A stretch of 49,922 nucleotides of DNA from CALBZH01 sp964538515 (GTDB lineage: Bacteria > Desulfobacterota > Syntrophobacteria > Syntrophobacterales > Syntrophobacteraceae), in assembly GCA_964538515.1 (NCBI GenBank), contig CAZIEW010000038.1:1-49922 (forward strand). Reading direction: 5' to 3'. Position 1 is the stretch's first letter, and every line of letters begins with the position of its first letter. The notes under the pieces were generated by a model that was not told the origin of the DNA, searched no databases, and saw nothing but the letters and a program-made list of their open reading frames with translations. Made by a program: the position numbers and the translations under genes. Positions 41,949 to 49,922 of this stretch are shown here, one piece after another.

Positions 41949-43614
41949 CGCTCTCTTGGTGCTCCTCTGGGGCAGCATCATCGCGATCGTGGATCCCCGG
42001 GGCGCATTCATGGTCAACGATGACTGGAGCTTCGTGAGAAGCCTCGAGGCACTGCGGCAGGGTAAGCTGATTGGGACCGGTTGGGGCCCCGAAGGGGCGC
42101 CTGGAGGGCCGTCCCTGATCGTCCATCTGTTGTGGGGCTGGCTTTTCTCGTTTCTGTTTGGCTCCAGCATGACAAGCCTCAGGGCTTCCGTTCTGACCAT
42201 GGGAGCGCTGGGCTCGCTGAGTCTGTTCGTGCTGCTGCGGTCTTTGAAGACTCCCGTATGGCTGGCACTTTTGAGCACGCTGACATTGATCCTCAATCCC
42301 CTGTTCTTGTCCCAGAGCTTTTCCTTCATGACGGATGTCACCTTCACGGGGCTCGCCGCGTCCGCGCTGCTCGCACTGCATGTGGGAATGGATAAGGACC
42401 GGCTGACCTGGCTGTGCGGCGGCTTGCTGCTGATTGCCGCCAGTATCTTGACCCGCCAGATTGGAATCGTCCTGGGGATTGCTTTCGTGGCCGTCTGTTG
42501 GCTGACCCCGCGGGGGCGCCGGCTTGGCCCGTGGCGCATGACGGTCCTGGCCGTTTTGCTCACCGTCATTCCCTGGCTGGGGTGGGAGGTGGTGCTTTCC
42601 TTGACCGGGAGTACGCCCATCACGCAGCACCAGGTCTTGGCGGGGATCTTCGGGCGAGCCCAGCAGAAAGGATTGCCGGATTACCTCGCTTTTCTTGCAT
42701 TCCAGCTTTTTCCAGTGGCCCTCGGCTATGTGGCATTCCTCCTTGCTCCGCTGCTCATGCTTCAGTTGGCGGCTCATTGGCGAAACCCTTCCGTGAGACG
42801 GGTGGTGGTGGGCTATGGGGTCCTTGCCGCCCTTTTTGAATGGGCCGTCCTTGCGGGGGGGATTCATCCTCCCGTGGCTTTGTACGGCAATGTCATCGTG
42901 AACCTTGGCATCGGTCCCCTTCTGTTCAAAGACAGCTATCTCCTCGGGCAGCCAAGGTTGGCGGCCCTTCCCGGGGCGGCCTATTACGCCATTGTGCTTG
43001 TCACCCTGCCGCTCGTCATCGTTCTGGTGCATGGGATTCTGGCCTCCGTCAAGCGACTGCTCCGGGATGACCGATCGCCGCCCATTGCTTCCGTGGCTCT
43101 ACTCGCCGCCCTGCTGTATCTCGGGATAGTGGTCTTGGCGGGGGCGCGTGACCGCTATCTGATCCCTCTGTGTATGCTTCTCACGGTGTGGATGGTTCTG
43201 GATCGGTCTCCTGCCCAATGGGATGCGCTCAAGCCTCGCAAAGCGCTCGCAGCCGCAGTTGCGGTGCTGGCGCTCACAGGGGCCTTTTCCATTGCGGGCA
43301 CCCACGATTTCATGGCCACCAGGCGTGCCGCTCAACAAGCCCACGACCATTTGCTGGTTGATTTAAAGGTGGATCCATGCCAGGTGGATGGTGGGTTTGA
43401 GCTCAACGGATACTACTGCTATGATCCGCATTTTCGCCCCGAGCCCGGGCTGAGCTGGTGGTGGGTTCATCGCGAAGACTACCTGGTAGTGCTTGGCGCG
43501 CTGCCGGGTTATGAAGTGGCGGCAACGTTTCCCTTCAATCGGTGGCTCGGGCCGGACGGGGCTGTTTATCTCCTGAGACCGGTCTCTCAGCCTCCCGCAA
43601 TTGGACCCCAGTGA
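41926..43614 (+). CDS. GT-C-type polytopic membrane glycosyltransferase (first of two)
   Basis: A 562-residue inner-membrane protein with about ten to twelve helices. Directly after the first helix comes MVNDDWSF, with the acidic pair in the first periplasmic loop that marks GT-C enzymes of the GT39/GT83 kind. These use polyprenyl-phosphate sugars as donors. The C-terminal 120 residues form a soluble periplasmic part with CQVDGGFELNGYYCYDP. Its ATG overlaps the dehydratase end by 23 bases. The donor may be the arabinofuranosyl lipid made by the last genes of this locus, but that is inference; no subfamily could be assigned by eye. Confidence 0.75.
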   Translation: MNSSRVYSALLVLLWGSIIAIVDPRGAFMVNDDWSFVRSLEALRQGKLIGTGWGPEGAPGGPSLIVHLLWGWLFSFLFGSSMTSLRASVLTMGALGSLSLFVLLRSLKTPVWLALLSTLTLILNPLFLSQSFSFMTDVTFTGLAASALLALHVGMDKDRLTWLCGGLLLIAASILTRQIGIVLGIAFVAVCWLTPRGRRLGPWRMTVLAVLLTVIPWLGWEVVLSLTGSTPITQHQVLAGIFGRAQQKGLPDYLAFLAFQLFPVALGYVAFLLAPLLMLQLAAHWRNPSVRRVVVGYGVLAALFEWAVLAGGIHPPVALYGNVIVNLGIGPLLFKDSYLLGQPRLAALPGAAYYAIVLVTLPLVIVLVHGILASVKRLLRDDRSPPIASVALLAALLYLGIVVLAGARDRYLIPLCMLLTVWMVLDRSPAQWDALKPRKALAAAVAVLALTGAFSIAGTHDFMATRRAAQQAHDHLLVDLKVDPCQVDGGFELNGYYCYDPHFRPEPGLSWWWVHREDYLVVLGALPGYEVAATFPFNRWLGPDGAVYLLRPVSQPPAIGPQ

Positions 43615-45416
43615 TGCGGGCTGGGCCGGTCGACGATGTGTCGTCATTCCAGACACGCAGAGGGGAGCCCAAGCTCGGACGCTCTCGTCAGTCGGTTGAT
43701 GGGACCAACCGCATGCCCTCACGGTCAACGCATGATCAAACAGTCCACTGGGTCTACGTCGCGGGCGCGGCCCTGTTGGTATATGTCCTCGCGCATTGGC
43801 CCGCGCTCACCAATCCCTACGTCGTCAATGACGATGTGCGCCAGCAGATCTTCTGGATGCAGCGCTGGAATGACCCCGAAATTTACCGGAACGACCTGCT
43901 TTGTCGCTATGCGGAGAGTTACGTTCCGTGGGGAGTCAAGGCTGTCTACTACGCGGCATCATGGATCATCAATCCCGTGCAGTTCTCGAAGGTGGTGGCG
44001 GGCGTCTTGTATGTCGCCACGGCATTGCTGCTTTACGGATTGGGTCTTCAGTTCGGCAACCGGAGAGTCGCGTTTGCGGTGGTTTGCACCTCTTTCTTCT
44101 TCACGACTTTTCTGCGGAAGATTTCTGGTGGGATTGCTCAGTCGTTTGCGTTTCCGCTCCTTCTCGCCTACCTGCTCTTCCTGGCTCGGCGCAATCTTTT
44201 GGGCTGTGCCGCAACCATCCTCGTGCAATCCGTATTCAATCCCTACATCTTCCTCCTAAGCCTTCTCACGCACATGCTGTCCCTCGTTCCGACCATTGGC
44301 CGGCCTTTGCTTGACGGGCTTTTGGCAAGGGGAAGCGGGTCACAAGGGGACCGGGTCAACGGAGGTGATCTCCGGTCGAGCGAAACCGCCTGCTCAAGCT
44401 TATGGCCGTTGGTTGTTGTCCATCTGCCCATCCTGGCGGGAGCGCTCTTGATGGCTCTTAAGTACGTTTACATGAAATCCCCCGAGTTTGGAGATCTCCT
44501 GACCCGGAGTGCCATGGAAGGTCTGGTCGAGTACACCGCCGCGGGACGTTACGGTTTTGTTCCGCAGACTTCCTTCCTGCATGAGGTTGTTCGCCCGTGG
44601 CTCCTTGTGCTTCCTTTTCAAAACGATGCGCCGCTGGTCGGTTGGACAGCCCTGATCGTTCTGGCTGCGCTGCTACTTTTTGCGTTCTCCAGGGCCGAAA
44701 GACGGGTCGATTTGTCGGGCTTTCGTCCCTTTGGGTATCTGCTTGCGGCTTCGCTCATCCTTTATTGTCTGTCGTCATGGGTTTTTATGAAGTTGTTCAT
44801 ACCCAGACGGTATGTCGAGTTTTCCTTGAATATATTCTATTGTGTTCTCATTGCAATCGCTGTGTCCATTATTTTAGAGTCCTATTACGCATGTCGAAAA
44901 GCGTTTTCATGGGTTGTGATCCTTTGTGTCCTATTGGGAGGTGCTCGGAACTATCATATTGGCATCTATAACTATTCTTCAGATAGTGCCGTGTATCAGT
45001 TTATTGAGACCATGCCCAAGACAACCCTGGTTGCTGGGCATCCGAGTTTCATGGACAACTGTCTGACGTTTTCCAGGCGTAAGGCTCTGGTTACGTATGA
45101 ATTATCTCACACATGGATGAGTGGTTACTGGAGTGTCGTCAAGCAGCGGACCTTTGATTTCTTTGATGCGTACTATTCCGAGTCCTCCGAAGCCGTTCGG
45201 GAGTTTGCGGGCAAGTATGGAGTCGATTATCTGGTTGTTCGAGAAATGGATTTTTCTCCGCATGTTCTGCAGTCGGATCTGATCTATTTCGAGCCGTTTG
45301 GCAGCCACGTGCGCCGCAAGGTCAAGGGTCAGTCGACTTTTTCTGTCCTTGACACCAAGGCCTTCCCCGTTGTTTACGAACAGAGGGGTATTCGGATCCT
45401 CAAGCTGAGTCCATGA
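43614..45416 (+). CDS. GT-C-like polytopic membrane protein (second of two)
   Basis: A 600-residue polytopic membrane protein. The start ATG overlaps the preceding stop as TGATG; a later ATG at 43713 would remove 33 polar residues and start just before the first helix. As in its neighbour, the first periplasmic loop carries an acidic pair (VVNDDVRQQIF). About eleven helices follow, with a polar Gly/Ser-rich loop near the middle and a soluble C-terminal domain (DYLVVREMDFSP). Function as a glycosyltransferase is inferred from topology and place. A stretch near 44780-45150 is AT-rich. Confidence 0.65.
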   Translation: MRAGPVDDVSSFQTRRGEPKLGRSRQSVDGTNRMPSRSTHDQTVHWVYVAGAALLVYVLAHWPALTNPYVVNDDVRQQIFWMQRWNDPEIYRNDLLCRYAESYVPWGVKAVYYAASWIINPVQFSKVVAGVLYVATALLLYGLGLQFGNRRVAFAVVCTSFFFTTFLRKISGGIAQSFAFPLLLAYLLFLARRNLLGCAATILVQSVFNPYIFLLSLLTHMLSLVPTIGRPLLDGLLARGSGSQGDRVNGGDLRSSETACSSLWPLVVVHLPILAGALLMALKYVYMKSPEFGDLLTRSAMEGLVEYTAAGRYGFVPQTSFLHEVVRPWLLVLPFQNDAPLVGWTALIVLAALLLFAFSRAERRVDLSGFRPFGYLLAASLILYCLSSWVFMKLFIPRRYVEFSLNIFYCVLIAIAVSIILESYYACRKAFSWVVILCVLLGGARNYHIGIYNYSSDSAVYQFIETMPKTTLVAGHPSFMDNCLTFSRRKALVTYELSHTWMSGYWSVVKQRTFDFFDAYYSESSEAVREFAGKYGVDYLVVREMDFSPHVLQSDLIYFEPFGSHVRRKVKGQSTFSVLDTKAFPVVYEQRGIRILKLSP

Positions 45417-45592
45417 GAGGTCGCGGCCATCGTTGGGGTGAAAAGGGGGGCTTTTGGGCGTGCCCGTCCTGGAGGCTTGGCGCGCGGGAGATGGCCTTGT
45501 GTGGCACTGAGCTCCAATGGGGCTGGGCCTTGACGGAGCGGGCGTGTGTGACGGCGGCTTGAGGTGCTTCCCGAACTCAGGACAGAGGTTTT

Positions 45593-46897
45593 ATGGGGCG
45601 GCTCAAAAGAACCATTTCCGCTTGGCTCTCGCGAAGGGCTCCCTCACGGGAAATCCCGTTTATCTTGTTTTGCGCAACCTGCCTCCAGCTCGCATTTCTC
45701 AAGCCTTATGTGGTGATGATTCCAGGGGAGCGCGCCAACCTTTTTTCAGGCCTGCTCTGCGCTTTGGCTTTGGGCGCAGCCTGCTCGCTTGGAGCCAAGA
45801 CTCCCCTCCGGAAAGGGGCCGGTGAGGTCGGAATGTCCTTGGCGCTGGGGATGCTGATCATCGTGAGCGGTTTCATGAGCCTGACTCCCGGTTCCTCTTC
45901 CGCGCGAGGGTTTGTGGTCTTGTCTTCGGGGCTTGGCGGTTTCTGGTGTGCGAGGATTTTGCTCGCGACGGAATCGAGACGAAGGACCTTCGTCTGGCTC
46001 AGCTGCGCAGTGCTCGGCGGGATCTTGCTGCTCAGCCTGACGTCGTACCTGTATGCCGGGAATGTTTACTCCTTTCTGGACCCGAATCCTCACCCGCTTG
46101 CGACCAAAATCCTGCTGTTGTGGTTTGCCCCATTGACTTTGCTTGTGACTGGGAGCCGTTCAGCCAAGGCTTTGGCCGTGTTTCTCATCGTCGTGAGTTA
46201 TCTGGTCTTCTACTTGAGCTCCTTGAGATCTGCCGTGCTGATACCCTTTGCCTTATGCATTGTGGCTTTCTTGTTCCAGAGGTTTTCTCTGAGATACCTG
46301 CTGTCACTTATTGTAGTCTTATTGGTCGTAACGATTTATTTTTTTGGACATCTTCCAGATTGGAAGCTTGGTAAGGAATATGAGCCGGCGTATTATCGTG
46401 TTGAGAGCTATCCGTTTTCGTGGCATATTGCTACAAAACATCCTTTCTTTGGTATAGGTTTGCGTGCACCGCGGGAAGAGTTCTTAAAAGACTATGAAAC
46501 GAAATACCCTTATGCGACGAAGGAAAAATTTTCGGGATCGGTCCAAACGATAAGGTCTTCAGAGAATATATTTCTTACGTTTATGGTAGAAGTGGGTTTT
46601 CCATTTCTTGTGCTTTATGGAGTGTCTTTGTTTGTTCTCCTGCGTCGATTGTTGCGTGGGATCGATCTTGTGGGGCACACCTACGACCTTCCGTCCGTGA
46701 CGTTGCTTTTACCGCTGACAGCCGCATTGCTGCACTGTCTGGTCTTTGACGCCCTGCTGCATCCTCAGGTAAGCTGGTTTTTTCACATCCTGCTGGGGCT
46801 GATTCCGACGGGGAGAGAAGCGGAGGAGGCCGGGGCCGTTTCCCAGGGGGTGGCGTCAAGGCGCGCAGCCACGTTGGTGGGTATGGGAGGTCAATAG
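45593..46897 (+). CDS. O-antigen ligase / Wzy-like polymerase
   Basis: A 434-residue inner-membrane protein with about eleven helices and one large periplasmic loop (about residues 255-330). The loop ends in TKHPFFGIGLRAPREEF, matching the HPxxGxG motif of the WaaL/Wzy O-antigen ligase fold, followed by SENIFLTFMVEVGF. It would polymerise or ligate lipid-linked glycan at the periplasmic face; the sequence alone does not separate the two. A block around 46290-46640 is AT-richer than the flanks. It lies 176 bases after the previous gene; that gap shows nothing clear. Confidence 0.85.
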   Translation: MGRLKRTISAWLSRRAPSREIPFILFCATCLQLAFLKPYVVMIPGERANLFSGLLCALALGAACSLGAKTPLRKGAGEVGMSLALGMLIIVSGFMSLTPGSSSARGFVVLSSGLGGFWCARILLATESRRRTFVWLSCAVLGGILLLSLTSYLYAGNVYSFLDPNPHPLATKILLLWFAPLTLLVTGSRSAKALAVFLIVVSYLVFYLSSLRSAVLIPFALCIVAFLFQRFSLRYLLSLIVVLLVVTIYFFGHLPDWKLGKEYEPAYYRVESYPFSWHIATKHPFFGIGLRAPREEFLKDYETKYPYATKEKFSGSVQTIRSSENIFLTFMVEVGFPFLVLYGVSLFVLLRRLLRGIDLVGHTYDLPSVTLLLPLTAALLHCLVFDALLHPQVSWFFHILLGLIPTGREAEEAGAVSQGVASRRAATLVGMGGQ

Positions 46898-46989
46898 GCA
46901 GACGCACGAGAAACGGCGCGAATCCGGCAGACATGAGCTGAGTCGGGTAAGCGCCCTGGCGGACTCGCTGTGATGGAGGTTTTGCGGCT

Positions 46990-47994
46990 TTGGGGGACTC
47001 GGGATTTCATTGCCAAGGGAAGAAGGGGCAGGTCATCTCCCAAGAAGGGGCTGCCGGGGTCTATGCCGCCAAGCGGACCTTGCCATGGTGGATAGGAGAT
47101 GCCAAAGCGGTGACCCTGGGGTGCGCGCTTTGGCAGGTGGCAAGACCTCACCATTACGTCAAGAACGTTTTCGTCGGGCTCCCCCTCTTCTTTGGTCACA
47201 AGTTGAATGACCCGCGTGCCGCATCGGCCACCCTGTTTGCCTTCCTCGCGTTTTGTCTGGCAGCCAGCGCTGTCTACGTTCTGAACGATATCCGGGACGT
47301 CGCCGAAGACCGGTGCCACCCGCGCAAGCAATTCCGTCCGCTCGCACGAGGAGTCCTGAAGGTTTCCCATGCAGCTTTCCTCATGGCTGTTCTCGCGCTC
47401 CTTTCCTTGGCCATTTCCGGCATGCTGCTTCCCAGCACTTTTGTGGGAGTGATCTTCGCCTATCTGCTCCTGAATGTTGCCTATTCTCTCTATTTGAAAC
47501 AATTCGCCATCGTCGATCTGGTTTGCATTTCCGTGGGGTTCGTGCTGAGGGTGGTCGGCGGGGGGGTAGCGGCTGATGTGGCCGTCAGTCGCTGGATTGT
47601 CGTCATGACCTTCTTGCTCGCCGTCTTCCTTGCCCTCGGCAAGCGGCGCGACGACCTCCTGCTGGCCGCAGCCGGGAACGGCGGTCGGAAATCCTTGAAT
47701 GGCTATAACATGGAATTTGTTTCTCTGGCCATGATTGCGCTAACATCGGTGATTATCGTATCCTATATATTGTATACAATTTCGCCGGAGATCATCGGTA
47801 AACATGGGACCCAAAATTTATACCTATCTGGTTTCTGGGTCATTGTGGGTTTCATTCGATATTTACAGGTTGTGGTCGTCCTTAAGAAGAGTGGATCGCC
47901 GACGCGGCTTCTTCTGGAAGACCATGGTCTGAAATGTATAATAGGGGGTTGGCTGATTACGGTCTACGCGCTCATTTATGGAATCGGATTTTGA
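46990..47994 (+). CDS. UbiA-type prenyltransferase, likely polyprenyl-phosphate phosphoribosyltransferase
   Basis: A UbiA-superfamily membrane enzyme of 334 residues or fewer, with about eight helices. The first Asp-rich motif is NDIRDVAEDRCHPRK followed by FRPLA, and LGKRRDDLLLAA lies on the second loop. These features and the VARPHHYVKN start are those of DPPR synthases (Rv3806c-like), which transfer phosphoribose from PRPP to polyprenyl phosphate. The two genes after it, DprE1 and DprE2, are the next steps of the same route. The start is uncertain: TTG at 46990 has GGAGG ten bases upstream, and a GTG near 47110 would give the core domain only. Confidence 0.87.
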   Translation: MGDSGFHCQGKKGQVISQEGAAGVYAAKRTLPWWIGDAKAVTLGCALWQVARPHHYVKNVFVGLPLFFGHKLNDPRAASATLFAFLAFCLAASAVYVLNDIRDVAEDRCHPRKQFRPLARGVLKVSHAAFLMAVLALLSLAISGMLLPSTFVGVIFAYLLLNVAYSLYLKQFAIVDLVCISVGFVLRVVGGGVAADVAVSRWIVVMTFLLAVFLALGKRRDDLLLAAAGNGGRKSLNGYNMEFVSLAMIALTSVIIVSYILYTISPEIIGKHGTQNLYLSGFWVIVGFIRYLQVVVVLKKSGSPTRLLLEDHGLKCIIGGWLITVYALIYGIGF

Positions 47995-48058
47995 GCCTAT
48001 TGAGGATGTTCCATGGGATGAGCGTTGAAACATGGAGCGAGGCTATGGGGGCTTAAGC

Positions 48059-49357
48059 ATGGAGATGTCGGGTTGGGGGAGATGTGTGCGGATCGAGTCG
48101 AAGGTCTCGTCTTTTGAAGGCCGACGTCAACTGCGCCGGCTCCTTCAGGACCGTGGCCCGTGCATCGTCCATGGCCGGGGGAGAAGCTATGGCGACAGCG
48201 CGCTCAGCGACAGGATCATCGTTTCGACCCGCTTTGACAAGTTCCTCCACTTCAATGCCGATTCCGGGGAGCTCATCTGTGAGAGCGGGGTGTCGCTCGG
48301 CGAGATCGTTGAGGTGCTTCTGCCCAGAGGCTGGTTTCTTCCGGTCACGCCTGGAACCCGGTTTGTGAGTGTGGGCGGGGCTATCGCCAGCGACGTCCAT
48401 GGCAAGAATCACCATAAGGATGGCTGCTTCAGTCAATTCGTCCTCTGGCTGGATCTGATGCTACCCAATGGGGAGGTGGCACATTGCAGCAGGGATGAGA
48501 ATCCGGAGCTTTTCCGAGCGACTTGCGGTGGCATGGGGCTTACGGGCGTGATTCTGGAAACGGGGCTCCGGCTTCGGCGGGTTGAGAGCGGTCTTGTGCG
48601 TCAGCATGTGGTGACCTGCCTTGATCTGGATGACGTGATGGGGCAGTTTGAACGTCACGGGGGGGCGAGCTACTCGGTCGCCTGGATCGATTGTCTTGCT
48701 CGAGGCGATCATCTTGGTCGATCCATCCTGTTTCTGGGAGAGCACTTCGAGTCGGGAAGGCTGGAGATTCGCGATCGCAAGCACCTCCGTGTCCCCTGTG
48801 ACGCCCCTTCCGTTCTGCTGAGTCGGGGCTCGATTGCGTTGTTCAATTCGGTTTACTATCGGAGGCAGGCAAGCGCATCCATGGAGCGACTCGTTTCCCT
48901 GGACGCGTTCTTCTATCCTTTGGACCGGATCCAAGCCTGGAATCGAATGTACGGGGCGGCCGGGCTCTTACAATATCAGGTGGTGCTGCCGAGAAACTCT
49001 GGCCGGGAAGGTCTTGAGGTCATCCTGGCTCGCGTGGCCAACGCGGGGCAAGGGGCATTCCTCGCTGTGCTGAAGCTGTTGGGCCCCGAGAACGACAACC
49101 TGCTCTCCTTTCCGATGGAAGGATACACCCTGGCGATGGATTTCAAGGCCACGCGTCAGGCGTTCGACCTGCTCGATGAGCTGGATCCCATTGTGCTCGA
49201 CTACGGGGGGCGGGTTTACCTTTGTAAGGACTTGCGGATGGGGCGGGAAACCTTCCGGCGGGGCTATCCGAAGTGGGAGCGGTTTGCTGAAATTAGGGAG
49301 TGCTACGGGCTGCGGGACAAGTTTCAATCGCTGCAGTCGAGAAGGCTGGGGGTGTGA
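48059..49357 (+). CDS. dprE1: Decaprenylphosphoryl-beta-D-ribose 2-oxidase (FAD)
   Basis: An FAD-dependent oxidase of 432 residues that oxidises C2 of polyprenylphosphoryl ribose. It matches mycobacterial DprE1 along its length: SGWGR at the start, HGRGRSYGDSA, TPGTRFVSVGGAIASDVHGKNHH (FAD-binding, His114), GGMGLTG and the C-terminal YLCKDLR with Lys390, equivalent to mycobacterial Lys418. The residue equivalent to benzothiazinone-reactive Cys387 is Ala359 (LAMDF instead of ICVDF). A start at 48032 is also possible; 48059 has GGGGG seven bases upstream. Its stop lies two bases before dprE2. Confidence 0.9.
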   Translation: MEMSGWGRCVRIESKVSSFEGRRQLRRLLQDRGPCIVHGRGRSYGDSALSDRIIVSTRFDKFLHFNADSGELICESGVSLGEIVEVLLPRGWFLPVTPGTRFVSVGGAIASDVHGKNHHKDGCFSQFVLWLDLMLPNGEVAHCSRDENPELFRATCGGMGLTGVILETGLRLRRVESGLVRQHVVTCLDLDDVMGQFERHGGASYSVAWIDCLARGDHLGRSILFLGEHFESGRLEIRDRKHLRVPCDAPSVLLSRGSIALFNSVYYRRQASASMERLVSLDAFFYPLDRIQAWNRMYGAAGLLQYQVVLPRNSGREGLEVILARVANAGQGAFLAVLKLLGPENDNLLSFPMEGYTLAMDFKATRQAFDLLDELDPIVLDYGGRVYLCKDLRMGRETFRRGYPKWERFAEIRECYGLRDKFQSLQSRRLGV

Positions 49358-49359
49358 CG

Positions 49360-49922
49360 ATGATCCTGCTTGTTCTGGGAGCCAACTCAGACATCGCCCA
49401 TGAGGTCGCGAAGATGTTTGCCACCCAGGAGCGGGCCGATCTGGTTCTTGCCTCCCGCGACATGGAAGTGCTTGAAAGGCGGGCCAAAGACCTTGAGACT
49501 CGCTGTCAGGTGAGGGCTCAGGCGCGCTACTTTGATGCGAGGGACTTCGAATCTCATGCCGCCTTTTATTCTGAACTTGAGCCGAAACCGGACGGTGTGG
49601 TGGTGGCCTTTGGGGAGATGGGGGAGCAGCGCCGATCGGAGCGCGATTTTCAGGAGGCCAGGAGAGTCATCGAAACGAACTACCTGGGTGCGGTCAGCAT
49701 TTTGGAGATCGTTGCCGCGGATTTCGAAAGGCGCGGAAGCGGCTTCATCATCGGGATCAGCTCCGTGGCCGGCGAGCGAGGGCGCCAGTCGAACTATATC
49801 TACGGGTCAGCGAAGGGGGCATTCACCGTCTACCTCAGTGGACTCAGGAATCGACTGTGTTCGCGGGGCAAAGGAATCCGGGTCCTCACGGTACTGCCGG
49901 GCTTCGTTCGGACGAAGATGAC
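49360..49922 (+). CDS. dprE2: Decaprenylphosphoryl-2-keto-ribose reductase, partial at the window edge
   Basis: The frame starts at ATG 49360, two bases after the dprE1 stop, and runs off the right edge after 187 complete codons. It is a classical SDR: LVLGANSDIAHE is the nucleotide-binding start, NYLG and IGISSVAGERG hold the Asn and Ser positions, and YGSAKGAF supplies Tyr-xxx-Lys, followed by VLPGFVRTKM. DprE2 reduces the 2-keto intermediate made by DprE1 to polyprenylphosphoryl-D-arabinose. The call rests on the SDR fold plus its tight coupling to dprE1. The C-terminus is outside the window. Confidence 0.86.
   Translation, partial: MILLVLGANSDIAHEVAKMFATQERADLVLASRDMEVLERRAKDLETRCQVRAQARYFDARDFESHAAFYSELEPKPDGVVVAFGEMGEQRRSERDFQEARRVIETNYLGAVSILEIVAADFERRGSGFIIGISSVAGERGRQSNYIYGSAKGAFTVYLSGLRNRLCSRGKGIRVLTVLPGFVRTKM

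Overview
The window reads as chromosomal DNA of a GC-rich, strictly anaerobic Gram-negative bacterium. The best fit is a sulfate-reducing or syntrophic Desulfobacterota (Syntrophobacter-like). This is inferred from a Wood-Ljungdahl carbonyl/methyl-branch operon, a PEP-side enzyme (PPDK), type IV minor pilins, MprF and a lipid-linked glycan locus. I see no rRNA, tRNA, CRISPR array, integrase or insertion sequence.

Layout. (1) 1-5092: acsB, acsC and acsE (acetyl-CoA synthase, corrinoid protein large subunit, methyltransferase). A perfect hairpin sits in every intercistronic gap and a strong terminator closes the operon. The small corrinoid subunit (acsD) is not here. (2) 5203-10803: ppdK, an HpcH/CitE-type lyase and an orphan GAF-PAS histidine kinase, followed by a nested REP-like palindrome and a bidirectional terminator. 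(3) 11078-22798: a secreted protein of about 2433 residues on the minus strand (seven-repeat SBBP propeller, 17 PKD domains, three Kre9/KNH-like modules). It is divergent from a type IV pilus minor-pilin operon (AT-rich pilin, lipoprotein, FimT, PilV, PilW, PilX) that has no pilY1. (4) 23061-25624: a CPA2 K+/H+ antiporter and a DUF3124 protein. (5) 25712-32651, minus strand: a serine carboxypeptidase, then a tightly coupled mprF-acvB-tauE-DUF1634 unit. (6) 33054-35708: a Bax-inhibitor-1 family protein and the GTPase TypA/BipA. (7) About 35770 to the right edge: a surface-glycan locus. It contains a deacetylase-like protein, two GT2 transferases, a reductase / phosphoglycosyltransferase / 4,6-dehydratase trio resembling the N-acetylquinovosamine start module, two GT-C membrane proteins and an O-antigen ligase/polymerase. 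It ends with a three-gene route to polyprenyl-phosphoryl-D-arabinofuranose (UbiA/DPPR synthase, DprE1, DprE2), the last gene being cut by the window edge.

How the genes work together (inference). The acs genes serve acetyl-CoA synthesis or, in a sulfate reducer, acetyl-CoA cleavage; PPDK links pyruvate to PEP. The pilus operon and the giant protein are both extracytoplasmic and divergently placed, so the giant protein may be a pilus-associated adhesin. The right-hand third looks like a locus for an N-acetylquinovosamine-initiated, D-arabinofuranose-containing polysaccharide or pilin decoration. That is the most interesting system in the window, because the arabinofuranose donor pathway is best known from mycobacteria.
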